The notes beneath the pieces are model-generated. The model ran no database searches. It was given only the letters and a program-made list of their open reading frames with translations, and had not been told where the DNA came from. This document shows, piece after piece, positions 1 through 9,720 of a DNA stretch of 52,709 bases. This DNA is from Fulvivirga sp. (GTDB lineage Bacteria; Bacteroidota; Bacteroidia; Cytophagales; Cyclobacteriaceae): contig JANQLQ010000143.1 of the NCBI GenBank assembly GCA_028280565.1, positions 1-52,709 of the forward strand, given 5' to 3'. Each line of letters begins with the position of its first letter. Within the stretch, counting starts at the first letter, position 1. A program made the position numbers and the translations under genes.

Positions 1-808
1 AATGGGCTTGGTTGCCGGCGCCCTTTTCTTTTGTTTCGTTTTCTTTCCCCGAAGGGATGCCTATGGCATGGGCGTGCAAAAGAAAATGAAAACTGGACTG
101 AGAACCACTAAATACCGCTTAAACTGCTCATTACGAAGCTGGCATTACCCGAAACATCTCAAAAAGATAGCCTAACTTGGCAAATTAAACGTTCCCCTGT
201 CAAAGCTAACTTTCAAGGACGCACTTTTTTATATGATTATGAGTCACAAACGAGAACGCCCGGATTACAAATCCTATTGCCTCGACAAGTACGCATTACG
301 CTCCGCTAAATGCGCACTAGGTGACTGGATAGCGTGTTTTGCTTGGAAAATGGGCTTAGAACCACAAAATCCCACTTAAACTGCTCATTGCGAGGTTGGC
401 ACCACCCGAAACATTTTAAAAATGTATGACCCTAGTCGTAGGTTAAGCGTAGCGGTCCTACGACTTAATAATCGGGAGGGCGTCCGCTCGGAAATGGTCT
501 TAGATCGTACACTTAAAAGCAGGGAGACTGCTACATTAATTCCAAATCAATCCTCCCGTTTAAATTTTCATGGCAACTGTTTTCCGCGGTAGACTCGTTT
601 TTGGAAGAATGACCCAATCCTTTTTGAAAAACGTCATTGACAAAACCGATCAAGCGGACGCTCTACCCCATCGTAGGAACATTTTAAAAATGCACCTTAA
701 TTTTCCAAAGCTAAACGCTCTCCTATCAAATCTACTTTCCAAGGGACACCCTAACAAAGGACCAGCTATCTTGGAAATCAACCGGCCCATCGCTCTCCAT
801 TGTTCACA
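1..808. repeat. Repeat-rich intergenic region with copies of dispersed repeat R1 and hairpin repeat R3
   Basis: No gene is supported here. Positions 1-324 are a left-truncated copy of a dispersed repeat (R1) also seen near 6800, 41821, 46604 and 46913; shared marks are the mini-palindrome GGATTACAAATCC (262-274) and the end GCGCACTAGGTGA (312-324). A second partial copy with an internal deletion follows at 325-428. A strongly diverged third piece lies near 674-752 (shared core ACATTTTAAAAATG). Between them, 435-442 and 457-464 form a perfect 8-bp inverted repeat, GTCGTAGG/CCTACGAC, followed by CGTCCGCTCGG; the same unit recurs at 52141-52200. Short open frames here are repeat-derived. Confidence 0.8.
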
Positions 809-3274
809 TCATTCATATCTCAGGGAATCCACGGGATTTACCCGTGCAGCCTTGATGGATTGAAAGCTGATAGTGATCAAGGCCACGAGCATTACTGCGC
901 CACCGGCAAGAAGGAAAACTTGCGCGGGGATATCAATACGATAGGCAAAAGTACCCAACCACTGCCCCATAAAATAATAGATCAGCGGCACCGCTACCAA
1001 CGTGGCAATTAGGATCAATTTGATAAAATCCTTGGACAGCAATATGAAAATAGCGCTAACCGAAGAACCTAAAACCTTACGTATGCCGATCTCTTTTGTT
1101 TTCTGTTGCGCGGTATAGGCAGACAACCCAAACAAGCCTAGGCAGCCCAGCAGGATAGCAATCACGGCAAAAAAAGTAAATAGATTCCCAAATTTTTGTT
1201 CATATTGGTATTGCCGGTTGAAATAGTCATCCAAGAAAAAGTACTCAAAGGGATTCCCGGCGAAGGCTTTGTCCCAGCTGGCGTTGACATGCTCAACCGT
1301 TTCATCGAACCGGCCCGCAGAGATACGCATAGAGTAGAACTCGCCGCCGTAGTACGTGCAATAAAACATGATAGGATCCAGTCCCTTTTGTAACGCTTCT
1401 TGATGATAATCGTTGACTACACCTACCACGATGGGATTCCAATCGAAATCAGTGATACTCAAGGTCTGACCCACGGCATCCGAAACATTCTCAAACCCTA
1501 GAAGTGTAGCGGCCGATGCGGTGATCACTATCGAGGTGTCCGTATCATTAGGATATTCCGTAGAGAAGGTTCTACCCGCCAAGACCTCCATACCAAACAC
1601 CTCGGTAAATTGATCATCCATACTATTCAAGCGTAGCGTAACGATGTTATCATCGGCATCTCCATATTTTTTTACACCCGATTTATACTCTCTCTTTTTC
1701 CCGGGTACGGTCAGGCTGGTGGAAACCGCACTTACGTTCGGGTTTTTTAACAATTCGTCACGAAAGACGTCAATGTTGGATTGGATCGCTTGTCGATCGT
1801 TAGGCGTTACCCCGGGGCGTTCTACCACCAATACCCGGTCAATGTTCATCCCAATGTCTTGATCCATCATGTAATGCAGCTGGTCATAAACGATCAGCGT
1901 GCCCGCGATCAGCGCTACGGAAGTGGTGAATTGGAATATCACTAACACTTTTCGTAAGAAAACACCTTTGCCTGATTTACCAAATTTACCCTTTAGCACG
2001 GTTACCGGCTTAAAGCTACTCAAAACAAAGGCAGGGTAAAGGCCTGATAAAATGGTTCCCACGATCCACAACGTCGTGATTATCGCCAAAAATTCCACGG
2101 TAAACAGGCCAGGGAACGAAAGCCCTAGCCCGCTCAAGTCATTAAAAAACGGGAGTGCCAAGGCCATAAGAAGCAGTGCCAGCAACACCGAAGCCAAATT
2201 AATGATTGCCGATTCTGCCAAAAACTGCCGGACCAATTGATGTTTAAACGCACCCATGACTTTCCTGACCCCAACTTCGGCGGCGCGTTCCAAGGCTTTG
2301 GCCGTAGATAAGTTAACGTAGTTCACCCAAGCGATGACGAGGATGAACACGGCCACCAGTGCTAACGTGTAAACCGTAGAGGCTGTTCCGTTGGGTTCAG
2401 CCTCCTCGGCCAAATGAGAATATAGGTGTATACTTTCTAAAGGCTGCAATGACAATTCGTCCCTGCGATTTCGCTCTGCTAGGCCCGGGGAATATTTCTC
2501 AACTATACCTGGCAACTTGCTTTCCAATACCTTGGGATCTGTACCTTCCTCTAACTCAATATAGATATACATATCTTTTCTTGCCCAGCTTTGATCGTAA
2601 CGGCCGGGAGCCCAGTCTCCACGAGTAAAAAGTGTTTTGTAAGAAAAAAGCACGTCAAATTTGAGGTGAGTATTCACTGGAAGGTCTTTAAAGACACCGG
2701 TCACCTTCGCCAATTCATTATTCCAATCATCGTCCTCCAGCCTGAGCATTTTACCCATAGGATCCTCATCCCCGAAATACTTTTTAGCATATTCTTCGGA
2801 TATCACTGCCGAAAATGGCTCTTGTAAGGCTTGTTCTGCACTGCCATACTTCATTTCATACCCGAACATGGGAAGAAAAGAGGAATCCGCATAAAGGAAT
2901 TTCCTATGCTTAAACTGTATTGGGCCATTAGGCGCTGCCTCGTAAGTGATCACAAGGTTATTCTTATACCCCATGTTATACAACCGGGCATATCCCCTTA
3001 CTTCGGGGAGCTCAGCGGTCAAAGCAGGACCTACCCCGGGATAGTTTTCAGCGCTGGCCAAGATCAATTCATTATTCAAGTACTGCTCCAGCGCTACACG
3101 ATAGATAGTAGAAGAATTACGGTGGAACTTATCATAGCTCCATTCCGACTGCACGTATACGATTATAAGAAGAAAAGCACTGATCCCGATCGAAAGACCT
3201 GAAACATTGATAAATGAGAATGTTTTGCTCTTGAGAATACTTCTCAAGGCAGTTTTGAGATAATTTTTGACCAT
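809..3274 (-). CDS. ABC transporter permease, large MacB/FtsX type (821 aa)
   Basis: Inner-membrane permease of the MacB/FtsX type with the duplicated Bacteroidota architecture. The first transmembrane helix lies near residues 20-42, inside the family start region LKSKTFSFINVSGLSIGIS. A long periplasmic MacB-like domain follows, then three helices around 300-430, a second periplasmic domain (about 450-680) and three C-terminal helices ending in the family signature NPVDSLRYE. Members normally pair with a separate ATPase subunit and handle peptides, lipoproteins or envelope stress; substrate cannot be told. No ATPase gene is adjacent, so it is an orphan permease here. Start ATG at 3274 gives a normal N-terminus. 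Length is usual for the family (about 790-820 aa). No frameshift is seen. Confidence 0.9.
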   Translation of the reverse strand: MVKNYLKTALRSILKSKTFSFINVSGLSIGISAFLLIIVYVQSEWSYDKFHRNSSTIYRVALEQYLNNELILASAENYPGVGPALTAELPEVRGYARLYNMGYKNNLVITYEAAPNGPIQFKHRKFLYADSSFLPMFGYEMKYGSAEQALQEPFSAVISEEYAKKYFGDEDPMGKMLRLEDDDWNNELAKVTGVFKDLPVNTHLKFDVLFSYKTLFTRGDWAPGRYDQSWARKDMYIYIELEEGTDPKVLESKLPGIVEKYSPGLAERNRRDELSLQPLESIHLYSHLAEEAEPNGTASTVYTLALVAVFILVIAWVNYVNLSTAKALERAAEVGVRKVMGAFKHQLVRQFLAESAIINLASVLLALLLMALALPFFNDLSGLGLSFPGLFTVEFLAIITTLWIVGTILSGLYPAFVLSSFKPVTVLKGKFGKSGKGVFLRKVLVIFQFTTSVALIAGTLIVYDQLHYMMDQDIGMNIDRVLVVERPGVTPNDRQAIQSNIDVFRDELLKNPNVSAVSTSLTVPGKKREYKSGVKKYGDADDNIVTLRLNSMDDQFTEVFGMEVLAGRTFSTEYPNDTDTSIVITASAATLLGFENVSDAVGQTLSITDFDWNPIVVGVVNDYHQEALQKGLDPIMFYCTYYGGEFYSMRISAGRFDETVEHVNASWDKAFAGNPFEYFFLDDYFNRQYQYEQKFGNLFTFFAVIAILLGCLGLFGLSAYTAQQKTKEIGIRKVLGSSVSAIFILLSKDFIKLILIATLVAVPLIYYFMGQWLGTFAYRIDIPAQVFLLAGGAVMLVALITISFQSIKAARVNPVDSLRYE

Positions 3275-3522
3275 GGTTGTTGTTGAGTTTTTGAAAACTA
3301 GTTAATATGTAGACTTTCTCGACCTAAAAAGGTTACAAAAATTTAATAATCTTTTACTATCCCGGGGTAGGTGATCATTTGTCACGTTGACGTTGCGAAG
3401 GATACTTTCGCTTGTACCCATGGGTGAATCTCCGTGTGTTTGAGTGCAAAACTTTCACGGCGCTTAGGACAGGTTTCATTACACCCCAATGACCTCCACT
3501 ACTTGTAAATCCCAGGTTTAGT

Positions 3523-3568
3523 CCTTTTCATGATCAACGACTACACCTTTTCATGATTAACGACTACA
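3523..3568. repeat. 23-bp tandem duplication at the 3' end of the VIT1-like gene
   Basis: Two adjacent 23-bp units, 3523-3545 and 3546-3568, differ at one base (ATGATCAACG versus ATGATTAACG). The second unit contains the TAG stop (3564-3566) of the minus-strand VIT1-like gene, so the copy nearest the gene overlaps its last codons and the other lies just beyond it. It looks like a recent slippage duplication. Confidence 0.8.
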
Positions 3569-4298
3569 ATAAATAGCTGGCGAGTACATCACCGGCCAGG
3601 TAAGCCAGGAAAGCAGCTAGTCCTCCAAGGAGTAACGTCTCCAATATGCCCTTGACATGCGAAGTCCGGGTCACTTCGCTTTTAAGATAGCCTACGATCA
3701 TCAGCGCCACACCCGTGGCTACGCATGAGATGGCAAAAAGGTCGCCCCGGAAACCGAATAGGGCGGACATCAAATACGATAGCAGCGGGATGATCCCGAT
3801 CACATTGAAGGAAAGAAAAGTAGCAAAAGCCGTTTGATACGGTGATTTTTGATCTTTTGTCATTTCTAGCTCTTCTTTCATCATGGTATCGACCCATACG
3901 TCATTATCGGCTGTGATCACGCTGACCACTTGCTCTAACAACTCACCTTTAAATCCTTTGGCGGCATAGATATCCCGGATCTCTTGCACCTCTTTGTCAC
4001 GTACATTTTCTATTTCCCAGTATTCTATTTTTTTATGTTTTTCGAAATTGTCACGCTCGGCTTTCACTGCAAAATAATTGCCTACAGACATGGAAAATCC
4101 GTCGGCAATAAGGTTAGCAAACCCAAAAATGATCACCCAAATGGCATCGGCATTTGCGCCAGCGGCCCCGGCCACTACGGCAAACGTGGTGACCGCTCCA
4201 TCAATGCCACCGTAAACAAATTCGGAAATGTATTCTTTGTTAAAATGCCAGGCCTTGCCCCCGCCGTGTAGCGAATCTTCGGTAATACTCGTATTCAT
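3564..4298 (-). CDS. VIT1/CCC1-family metal transporter (244 aa)
   Basis: Probable iron/manganese transporter of the vacuolar iron transporter (VIT1/CCC1) family in the inner membrane. The opening [20 protein letters not shown] matches the first conserved helix of the family, with later helices [33 protein letters not shown] and two C-terminal helices, about five in all. The cytosolic middle part (about residues 75-145) is acidic with several Glu residues, as in the metal-binding domain of the family. The frame opens eight codons further upstream, but ATG at 4298 gives the classic ATGA overlap with the menC stop (4297-4295), so I take that start. Coupling to menC suggests co-expression; a functional link of metal transport to menaquinone synthesis is only inference. 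Confidence 0.9.
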   Translation of the reverse strand: MNTSITEDSLHGGGKAWHFNKEYISEFVYGGIDGAVTTFAVVAGAAGANADAIWVIIFGFANLIADGFSMSVGNYFAVKAERDNFEKHKKIEYWEIENVRDKEVQEIRDIYAAKGFKGELLEQVVSVITADNDVWVDTMMKEELEMTKDQKSPYQTAFATFLSFNVIGIIPLLSYLMSALFGFRGDLFAISCVATGVALMIVGYLKSEVTRTSHVKGILETLLLGGLAAFLAYLAGDVLASYLL

Positions 4299-5380
4299 AA
4301 TGAAAGTGGTGAAAAATCCCATTCCTGCGAAGATCGATAAGAGACCTGGCCCGTATCGATCGTCAAGGGGGAATCGATATTATTATGGTAGAGCTGCCCG
4401 GTGCCAAGGCCTTGGTGCCCCTTTGCGTTCATTTCGTAAGTGAGCTGCGCTATGGCATTCAGGCCTATGTTAGATTCCAATGCTGAGGTCATCCACCAGC
4501 CGATCCCCATAACTTCGGCTATGGAGATCCATTCCAGGCAAGATTGAATGCCACCTACCAACGTCGGTTTGAGAATAATATACTGGGGCAAAATCGTTTC
4601 CAATAGCTTTTGTTTATCTTTTAGCTCATGAATACCGATCAATTCTTCATCTAAGGCAATGGGTACTGGGGTGGTTGCGCATAGTTCCTTCATCATACTT
4701 ACCTGGCCCGCGGCTATCGGCTGCTCTATGGAATGCAGGTTATATTGATCAAGCTGGTTGAGTTTATCAAGAGCCTCTGAAGGTTTGAAAGCCCCGTTAG
4801 CGTCGACACGTAAAATCAGTTCGTTCTGAAAATACCTGCGACGAATAAAATCGAGAATATCGCATTCTTTTTCGAAATCCATGGCCCCGATCTTGATCTT
4901 TATACAATCCGCGCCCTCCCCCACCTTATTTGCCACTTGCAAAAGCATGGACTCGGTATCCCCCATCCATATTAAGCCATTAATGGGGATGCCTTTTTGA
5001 TCATGATAGAAGGAATTGTCAAAGATCATTCTTTGTCCTCCTTGGGTAAGGTCCAGCAGTGCTGTTTCCAGCGCAAAACGTAGGGATGGAAATGCCGCCC
5101 CGGCCAGCTTTCCGGCCAGCGCATAGATCTCGGCTGTGCTTTGTGGCATAGCTTGCTGTTCGAGCTGTTGTAAAATATCGGCTAAGACCGGCTCAAAGTC
5201 CTCCCGGTCGTCGATACTTAGCTTTTTCAAAGGCCCTGCCTCACCTAACCCAAATACCCCGGGATTATTAGTATCCCAAACCTTAATGAACCAAGTATCT
5301 TTTTCAGTGAGCACGCCTCGGGACGTTCCAGCATTGAACTTAAAAAAGAGCGTATATTTTTGATAAGACGTTTTAAGCAT
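4295..5380 (-). CDS. menC: o-Succinylbenzoate synthase MenC (361 aa)
   Basis: Enolase-superfamily enzyme that dehydrates SHCHC to o-succinylbenzoate in menaquinone synthesis. The superfamily catalytic set is visible: KIK lysines K161/K163, metal ligands D193 (RVDANGAF), E219 (SIEQPI) and D244 (ALDEEL), and the second lysine K271 (ILKPTLVGG). The capping N-terminal domain covers about residues 1-100. Length is normal. It lies away from the other men genes (42.8-49.0 kb) and forms a two-gene unit with the VIT1-like transporter downstream (4-bp ATGA overlap). It is divergent from queA with 148 bp between. Some relatives are dipeptide epimerases or acylamino acid racemases, but the men genes in the same window and the lack of another menC candidate favour MenC. 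Confidence 0.92.
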   Translation of the reverse strand: MLKTSYQKYTLFFKFNAGTSRGVLTEKDTWFIKVWDTNNPGVFGLGEAGPLKKLSIDDREDFEPVLADILQQLEQQAMPQSTAEIYALAGKLAGAAFPSLRFALETALLDLTQGGQRMIFDNSFYHDQKGIPINGLIWMGDTESMLLQVANKVGEGADCIKIKIGAMDFEKECDILDFIRRRYFQNELILRVDANGAFKPSEALDKLNQLDQYNLHSIEQPIAAGQVSMMKELCATTPVPIALDEELIGIHELKDKQKLLETILPQYIILKPTLVGGIQSCLEWISIAEVMGIGWWMTSALESNIGLNAIAQLTYEMNAKGHQGLGTGQLYHNNIDSPLTIDTGQVSYRSSQEWDFSPLSL

Positions 5381-5513
5381 ACATTCAAGGTAAGCAGGGT
5401 AAATATACTAAGTTTAATGGGGATACATTCTTCACTTACCTTAACAAGTACACCGAATATCTTGATGTGTCACAAAGTAGTTACAACCCATAAAAACAAG
5501 TACTATCTTCGAC

Positions 5514-5521
5514 TATATTTG
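5514..5521 (+). promoter_or_regulatory. -7 promoter element of queA (TATATTTG)
   Basis: TATATTTG fits the Bacteroidota -7 consensus TAnnTTTG exactly and ends 7 bp before the queA ATG at 5529. Transcription should then start within a few bases of the start codon, leaving almost no leader. No clear TTG -33 box at 19-bp spacing is seen. Confidence 0.6.
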
Positions 5522-5528
5522 CGGCCAT

Positions 5529-6731
5529 ATGAAATACGCGGCTAAAGATATTGATCTAAAAGAGTACCATTATGATCTTCCCGAAGATCGGATCGCTAAG
5601 TTCCCTCTCCCCGAGCGCAGCCAGTCAAAATTACTTGTCTATGACAAAGGTCATATCTCGCACCATTCGTTTTTTGAGATCGATCAAAAACTACCCGGTG
5701 ATAGCCTTCTTTTTTTCAACAATACACGTGTAATCCCTGCACGGTTGCATTTTTATAAAGACACGGGTGCACATATCGAAGTATTTCTATTAGAGCCCTT
5801 TGCCCCAACGAGGGATATTGCCTCTGCCATGCTGATCAAGAAAAACTGCCAATGGCGGTGCATGGTAGGAAACCTAAAAAAGTGGAAACCGGGACAGTCA
5901 CTCTTTCTATCCCTCGAAAACGAAACTACCCTATCCGTAGAGGTTGTTGATAGGGAAGAACAGGTCCTGCAGTTCAACTGGGATAGTGACGATCCATTTG
6001 TTGATATCCTGCAAAACGTGGGGAAGGTGCCCCTGCCTCCTTATATCAAGCGGGAGCTGGCCGAAGAGGATAAAGAGCGGTACCAGACCGTATATTCGGA
6101 AAAGGAAGGGGCAGTAGCCGCTCCTACAGCAGGATTGCATTTTGATGCGTCTACCCTGGAAAATACCCGGAAAAAGGGGATCACTTTGGATCACCTGACA
6201 CTTCATGTGAGCGCCGGCACGTTCCAACCCATCAAAGTAGAGAACGTGCTGCATCACCCCATGCATTATGAACAGGTGGAGGTCTCAAAAAGCAATGTTA
6301 AAAACCTGCTGGAAAATGAACAGGTAGTCGCCGTAGGCACCACTTCCATGAGGACCTTGGAAAGTTTATATTGGTACGGGGTGGACCTGGTTCTGCAAAA
6401 CAAAACACAATTTGATGTTGAAAAGCTCAGGCCCTACCAACAAGAAACAGGCCTGCCTACTACCCAACAATCATTGGAGGCTGTATGGGAGCACATGGAC
6501 AAGAATAACCTCGAAAAGCTAGGAGGCCTGACAGAGATCTTCATTGTTCCGGGTTATCATTTCAAGGTGTGCAAAGGGCTTATCACTAATTATCATTTGC
6601 CCGGCTCTACCTTGATCTTATTAATTGCCGCGTTTATCGGGGAAGATTGGAAAAAAGTATACCAGCAAGCCTTGGACAACGACTACCGCTTTTTAAGCTA
6701 CGGGGACAGTTCCCTGCTCATCCCAGCGTAA
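5529..6731 (+). CDS. queA: tRNA preQ1(34) S-adenosylmethionine ribosyltransferase-isomerase QueA (400 aa)
   Basis: Transfers and isomerises the ribosyl part of SAM onto preQ1 at tRNA position 34, giving epoxyqueuosine. Family motifs are clear: DLPEDRIAKFPLPERSQSKL at the N-terminus, FFNNTRVIPAR, AAPTAGLHFD (about residues 196-205), LHVSAGTFQPI, VGTTSMRTLES and ITNYHLPGSTLILLIAAF near the C-terminus. At 400 aa it is longer than the roughly 350-aa proteobacterial enzyme; the extra length sits in the middle, as in other Bacteroidota QueA. It stands alone, transcribed from the near-leaderless promoter just upstream. No other queuosine gene is in the window. Confidence 0.95.
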   Translation: MKYAAKDIDLKEYHYDLPEDRIAKFPLPERSQSKLLVYDKGHISHHSFFEIDQKLPGDSLLFFNNTRVIPARLHFYKDTGAHIEVFLLEPFAPTRDIASAMLIKKNCQWRCMVGNLKKWKPGQSLFLSLENETTLSVEVVDREEQVLQFNWDSDDPFVDILQNVGKVPLPPYIKRELAEEDKERYQTVYSEKEGAVAAPTAGLHFDASTLENTRKKGITLDHLTLHVSAGTFQPIKVENVLHHPMHYEQVEVSKSNVKNLLENEQVVAVGTTSMRTLESLYWYGVDLVLQNKTQFDVEKLRPYQQETGLPTTQQSLEAVWEHMDKNNLEKLGGLTEIFIVPGYHFKVCKGLITNYHLPGSTLILLIAAFIGEDWKKVYQQALDNDYRFLSYGDSSLLIPA

Positions 6732-7377
6732 AGAGAGGTGGCTTAACAACTATTTTTGAGTAACAAAGCATCATCTTCAAATCCCGAAGAGGTGGGATTA
6801 TTAAAAACTCAAGTGCATATGGAGAGGAGACATCCAGGAACAGCGTGGCACATTTGAGGACTGTGGGTAAGCGGCCTATAGGGGTTGGGCAGTGCGTTTG
6901 CGGGGAAAATGGGCTTGGTGACCCTTGGTGCACTTGCGTCTTAGTGGCCGGGGAAGCTTCGCCACCAAGGCACCAAAGCTCAAAGAACCACAAAGGGATC
7001 TTCTTTACGATTTAGTTATTTTTATATCGAACTCACGTTGCGAGGTCCGCATTACCCGAAACATTTTTAAATGCAGCCCCATTCGCCAAAATTAAACGCT
7101 CTCCTTCAAAGCTAATTTTCAAGGACTCACTTTTATATGATTGATCATGGGCACAAACGATAACGCCCGGATTACAAATCCTATGACTCGATAAGTTAAG
7201 CTTTCGGGAAAGGTTATGATCTATTCACAAAAGATGATGAAATTTAGCTATTTACGTACAGTCTCGATCTTGTCGTTTCGTCCCACAAGCCTACAGGATG
7301 AAACCACAGGAAAAATAAAAGTGACTAAATCAATTTTCACCGGTTCCCCGGCAAGAAGGCTTAACCAAGAAGAAAAA
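6732..7377. repeat. Intergenic region between convergent genes holding an R1 repeat copy (about 6800-7199)
   Basis: A copy of the dispersed repeat R1 starts near 6800 (TTAAAAACTCAAGTG), passes through the CATTTGAGG and AAGCGGCCTATAGGGGTTGG landmarks and ends near 7199 after CGCCCGGATTACAAATCC. Its central CCCTTTTCTTTTG palindrome is replaced at about 6917-7010 by an unrelated piece rich in CTTGGTG/CACCAAGG inverted words. No gene or clear terminator is seen in 6732-7377. Confidence 0.75.
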
Positions 7378-9720
7378 CTATCGAGGCATCCTATCGTAAG
7401 CTCCAAGATCTACCAGCTTGATCTCCACGCGACGGCTTTCCGTGGCATTTGATTTTTCATCTTTCGTTGCGCCATACCCCCTCGCGATGATCCTTCTTCG
7501 AACGATCCCTTTCTGGTTGATATAATCCAGCACGCTTCGTGCCCGTTTATTAGAAAGTTCCCGGTTGAATTCCTCGTTGCCTTCTGCCGAAGCATACCCG
7601 GAGATTTGCACCCCTAGTTTTTCATCGGATTTCAATCGAGAAAGCACCTTATCCAAGGGTTCATGATAGGAAGAAGTAAGGTCACTTTTACCCACCTCAA
7701 AATATACCTTTACCACCTCTCCCAGTTCAGCTCCCGGGATCTTAGCTTTGTTTTTTGAGGCAGCTTCTCTTTGTCGCGTGGCCTCCTCGGTCACATACAT
7801 GGTGGGCAAAGAAAATATCGTTTTACCGTCAACCTCCTTTTTCTCGAACTTGCTTTCATCACTTTCGTCATAGTAATAAACCCGGGTGGCCTGTTCAAGA
7901 TTACCGTTATCATCGAAGTTCACATCATCGATCGGGTTAGTGCGATAAAGAAGGTCAGTGAGATAATCAATCCCGGTTTGATCATTGGCCGCGATCAAAT
8001 CGTTCATAAGATCATAAACATCGATGCTGTCACTTTTGACCAATGCAGCCTCATGGATCTTCCTTAAATCAGTCACCGCTTCTTCATGGGTATCATAAAA
8101 AGCATTTTTCACTTCCACCGATTGCCCCACGGTAACGTCAAACTGCTTGATCGTTTTCAGATAAATGCGCTGGTAAAGCTCATAAAAATACGTTTGGCCG
8201 GGCACATTAATATTCAAGGTGTATGGTAAAAACCCTTCGGACTCGATGATCATATCATAATTTTTCGCCGGCGGCAATATGATGAGATAGTTCCCGGTCT
8301 TAGGGTCTGGCTGGTAAACGAAATCCAACTTTTTGCCAGACTCATTATCGATCACATAAATAGTGGTAGGAAGCGCCTTATTCGTTTCTCCGTCCAATAT
8401 TTGGCCTTTTACCATAGTTAAGGGGATGTTGGCTTCCTCCTCCGGCATATCAAGCATATAGATATCTTGCCCTCCTTTTCCTCCCTTCCGGTCAGAAGAA
8501 AAATAGGCCTTCCTTCCGTCGGCGGTCAGCGTGAAATAATTGTCATTAGCCGTAGTATTGATGGGGAATCCCATATTTTCAGGCTTGGTCCACTCCTCAT
8601 TGAATAGCCGTGTAACAAAAATATCCCGGCCTCCCATAGTATTATGTCCATTAGAAGTAAAGAATAAGGTCCACTGGTCAGGATGTATGAATGGGGCGTC
8701 TTCATCATACTTTGAATTGATGACAGGGCCTAAATTTACCGGTTCTCCCCACTCTCCTGACTCGAGTTTTTGGGAGGTGTAGATATCCATACCTCCATAC
8801 CCCCCGGGACGGTTGCTGGCAAAGTATAAAGTTTTTCCATCCGGGGTAATACTGGCCGTGGTTTCAAGGCTACGCGAATTGACCCTGTCCCCTAACGTGG
8901 TAGGCTTAGACCATTCCGAGCCTGTTTTATTGATCGCATACAAGTTGCCTGTATTCGCAGCGCCACCAATAAATATCAGCATCCTCTGCCCATCCGGTGA
9001 AAGACCTGCCGTACCCACATTGTAATTGGAGATCACTTCGATCCTGCCGGGTTGCGCCCATTCGCCGGAGCTGTTGTAGGCAATATTGATCTCTTCGATG
9101 AACTTTTCATTGGAACGTGTCTTACCGGTGTTCGGTCTAAGCGCTGTAAAGGCCAGCACGCTCTCGTCGGCCGATACCACCGGGTTATACTCTGTATATT
9201 CCGTGTTAATGGCAGGTCCCAGCGTTAAGATCTTAACATTTCTTGGGCTGCCCATCAAAGCCAGTGCGCTCATAGCCTCTTCAAGCGCCTTATCCACGGT
9301 AGCTAAGGCCTTAGGGTCATTTTTCAATGTAGCCTTATATTTCCCATAAAATTCCAGCGCCTTTTGGATTTGCTCATCTTTATGATAGGCTTGCCCCAGG
9401 TCAAAATATGCCGTGTTCGGCAATTGGTCCATACCTGTCTTGATCGCTTGTTCGAAATAAGGGATGGATTTTACCTGTTGATCAATTTCACGAGCATTTT
9501 CATAACAAAGTGCTGCCCTGTATTGAACTATAGGGTCTTTAACACCCGCTTCTATACCCTCCAGGTATAAAGGCAATGCAGCTTCATAATTCCTTATTTT
9601 GAAGTACTTATCTGCATTGTAGATCTTTTTATTGATGTCCTGCGCGGAGGTAACAATAGAAACTGATAGTAAAAAAATAAGAAGGACCGAACGTCCTACA
9701 GTTGAAAAAATAAGTTCCAT
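7378..9720 (-). CDS. OmpA-family envelope protein with TPR, PD40 propeller and CRD domains, PorE-like (780 aa)
   Basis: Exported cell-envelope protein. In order: signal peptide (MELIFSTVGRS... to SAQD), TPR region (about 25-140), a PD40-type beta-propeller with repeats such as TASITPDGKTLYFASNRPGG and FTLTADGRKAYFSSDRKGG (about 165-430), a carboxypeptidase-regulatory-like domain (VKGQILDGETNKALPTTIYV, about 440-520), an insert of about 120 residues, and a C-terminal OmpA peptidoglycan-binding domain (GYASAEGNEEFNRELSNKRA; ATESRRVEI). This is the architecture of PorE, a peptidoglycan-linked T9SS component, but paralogues with the same domains are common, so T9SS function is unproven. Unlike the PorE lipoprotein, the signal peptide has no lipobox Cys. 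The frame is open 56 codons further upstream; ATG at 9720 is chosen because the signal peptide starts there. Confidence 0.85.
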   Translation of the reverse strand: MELIFSTVGRSVLLIFLLSVSIVTSAQDINKKIYNADKYFKIRNYEAALPLYLEGIEAGVKDPIVQYRAALCYENAREIDQQVKSIPYFEQAIKTGMDQLPNTAYFDLGQAYHKDEQIQKALEFYGKYKATLKNDPKALATVDKALEEAMSALALMGSPRNVKILTLGPAINTEYTEYNPVVSADESVLAFTALRPNTGKTRSNEKFIEEINIAYNSSGEWAQPGRIEVISNYNVGTAGLSPDGQRMLIFIGGAANTGNLYAINKTGSEWSKPTTLGDRVNSRSLETTASITPDGKTLYFASNRPGGYGGMDIYTSQKLESGEWGEPVNLGPVINSKYDEDAPFIHPDQWTLFFTSNGHNTMGGRDIFVTRLFNEEWTKPENMGFPINTTANDNYFTLTADGRKAYFSSDRKGGKGGQDIYMLDMPEEEANIPLTMVKGQILDGETNKALPTTIYVIDNESGKKLDFVYQPDPKTGNYLIILPPAKNYDMIIESEGFLPYTLNINVPGQTYFYELYQRIYLKTIKQFDVTVGQSVEVKNAFYDTHEEAVTDLRKIHEAALVKSDSIDVYDLMNDLIAANDQTGIDYLTDLLYRTNPIDDVNFDDNGNLEQATRVYYYDESDESKFEKKEVDGKTIFSLPTMYVTEEATRQREAASKNKAKIPGAELGEVVKVYFEVGKSDLTSSYHEPLDKVLSRLKSDEKLGVQISGYASAEGNEEFNRELSNKRARSVLDYINQKGIVRRRIIARGYGATKDEKSNATESRRVEIKLVDLGAYDRMPR

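Noticed and set aside
570-863. 97-codon plus-strand frame in the left intergenic region
   Set aside because: It lies in diverged repeat sequence and overlaps the ABC permease 3' end antisense; no recognisable product.
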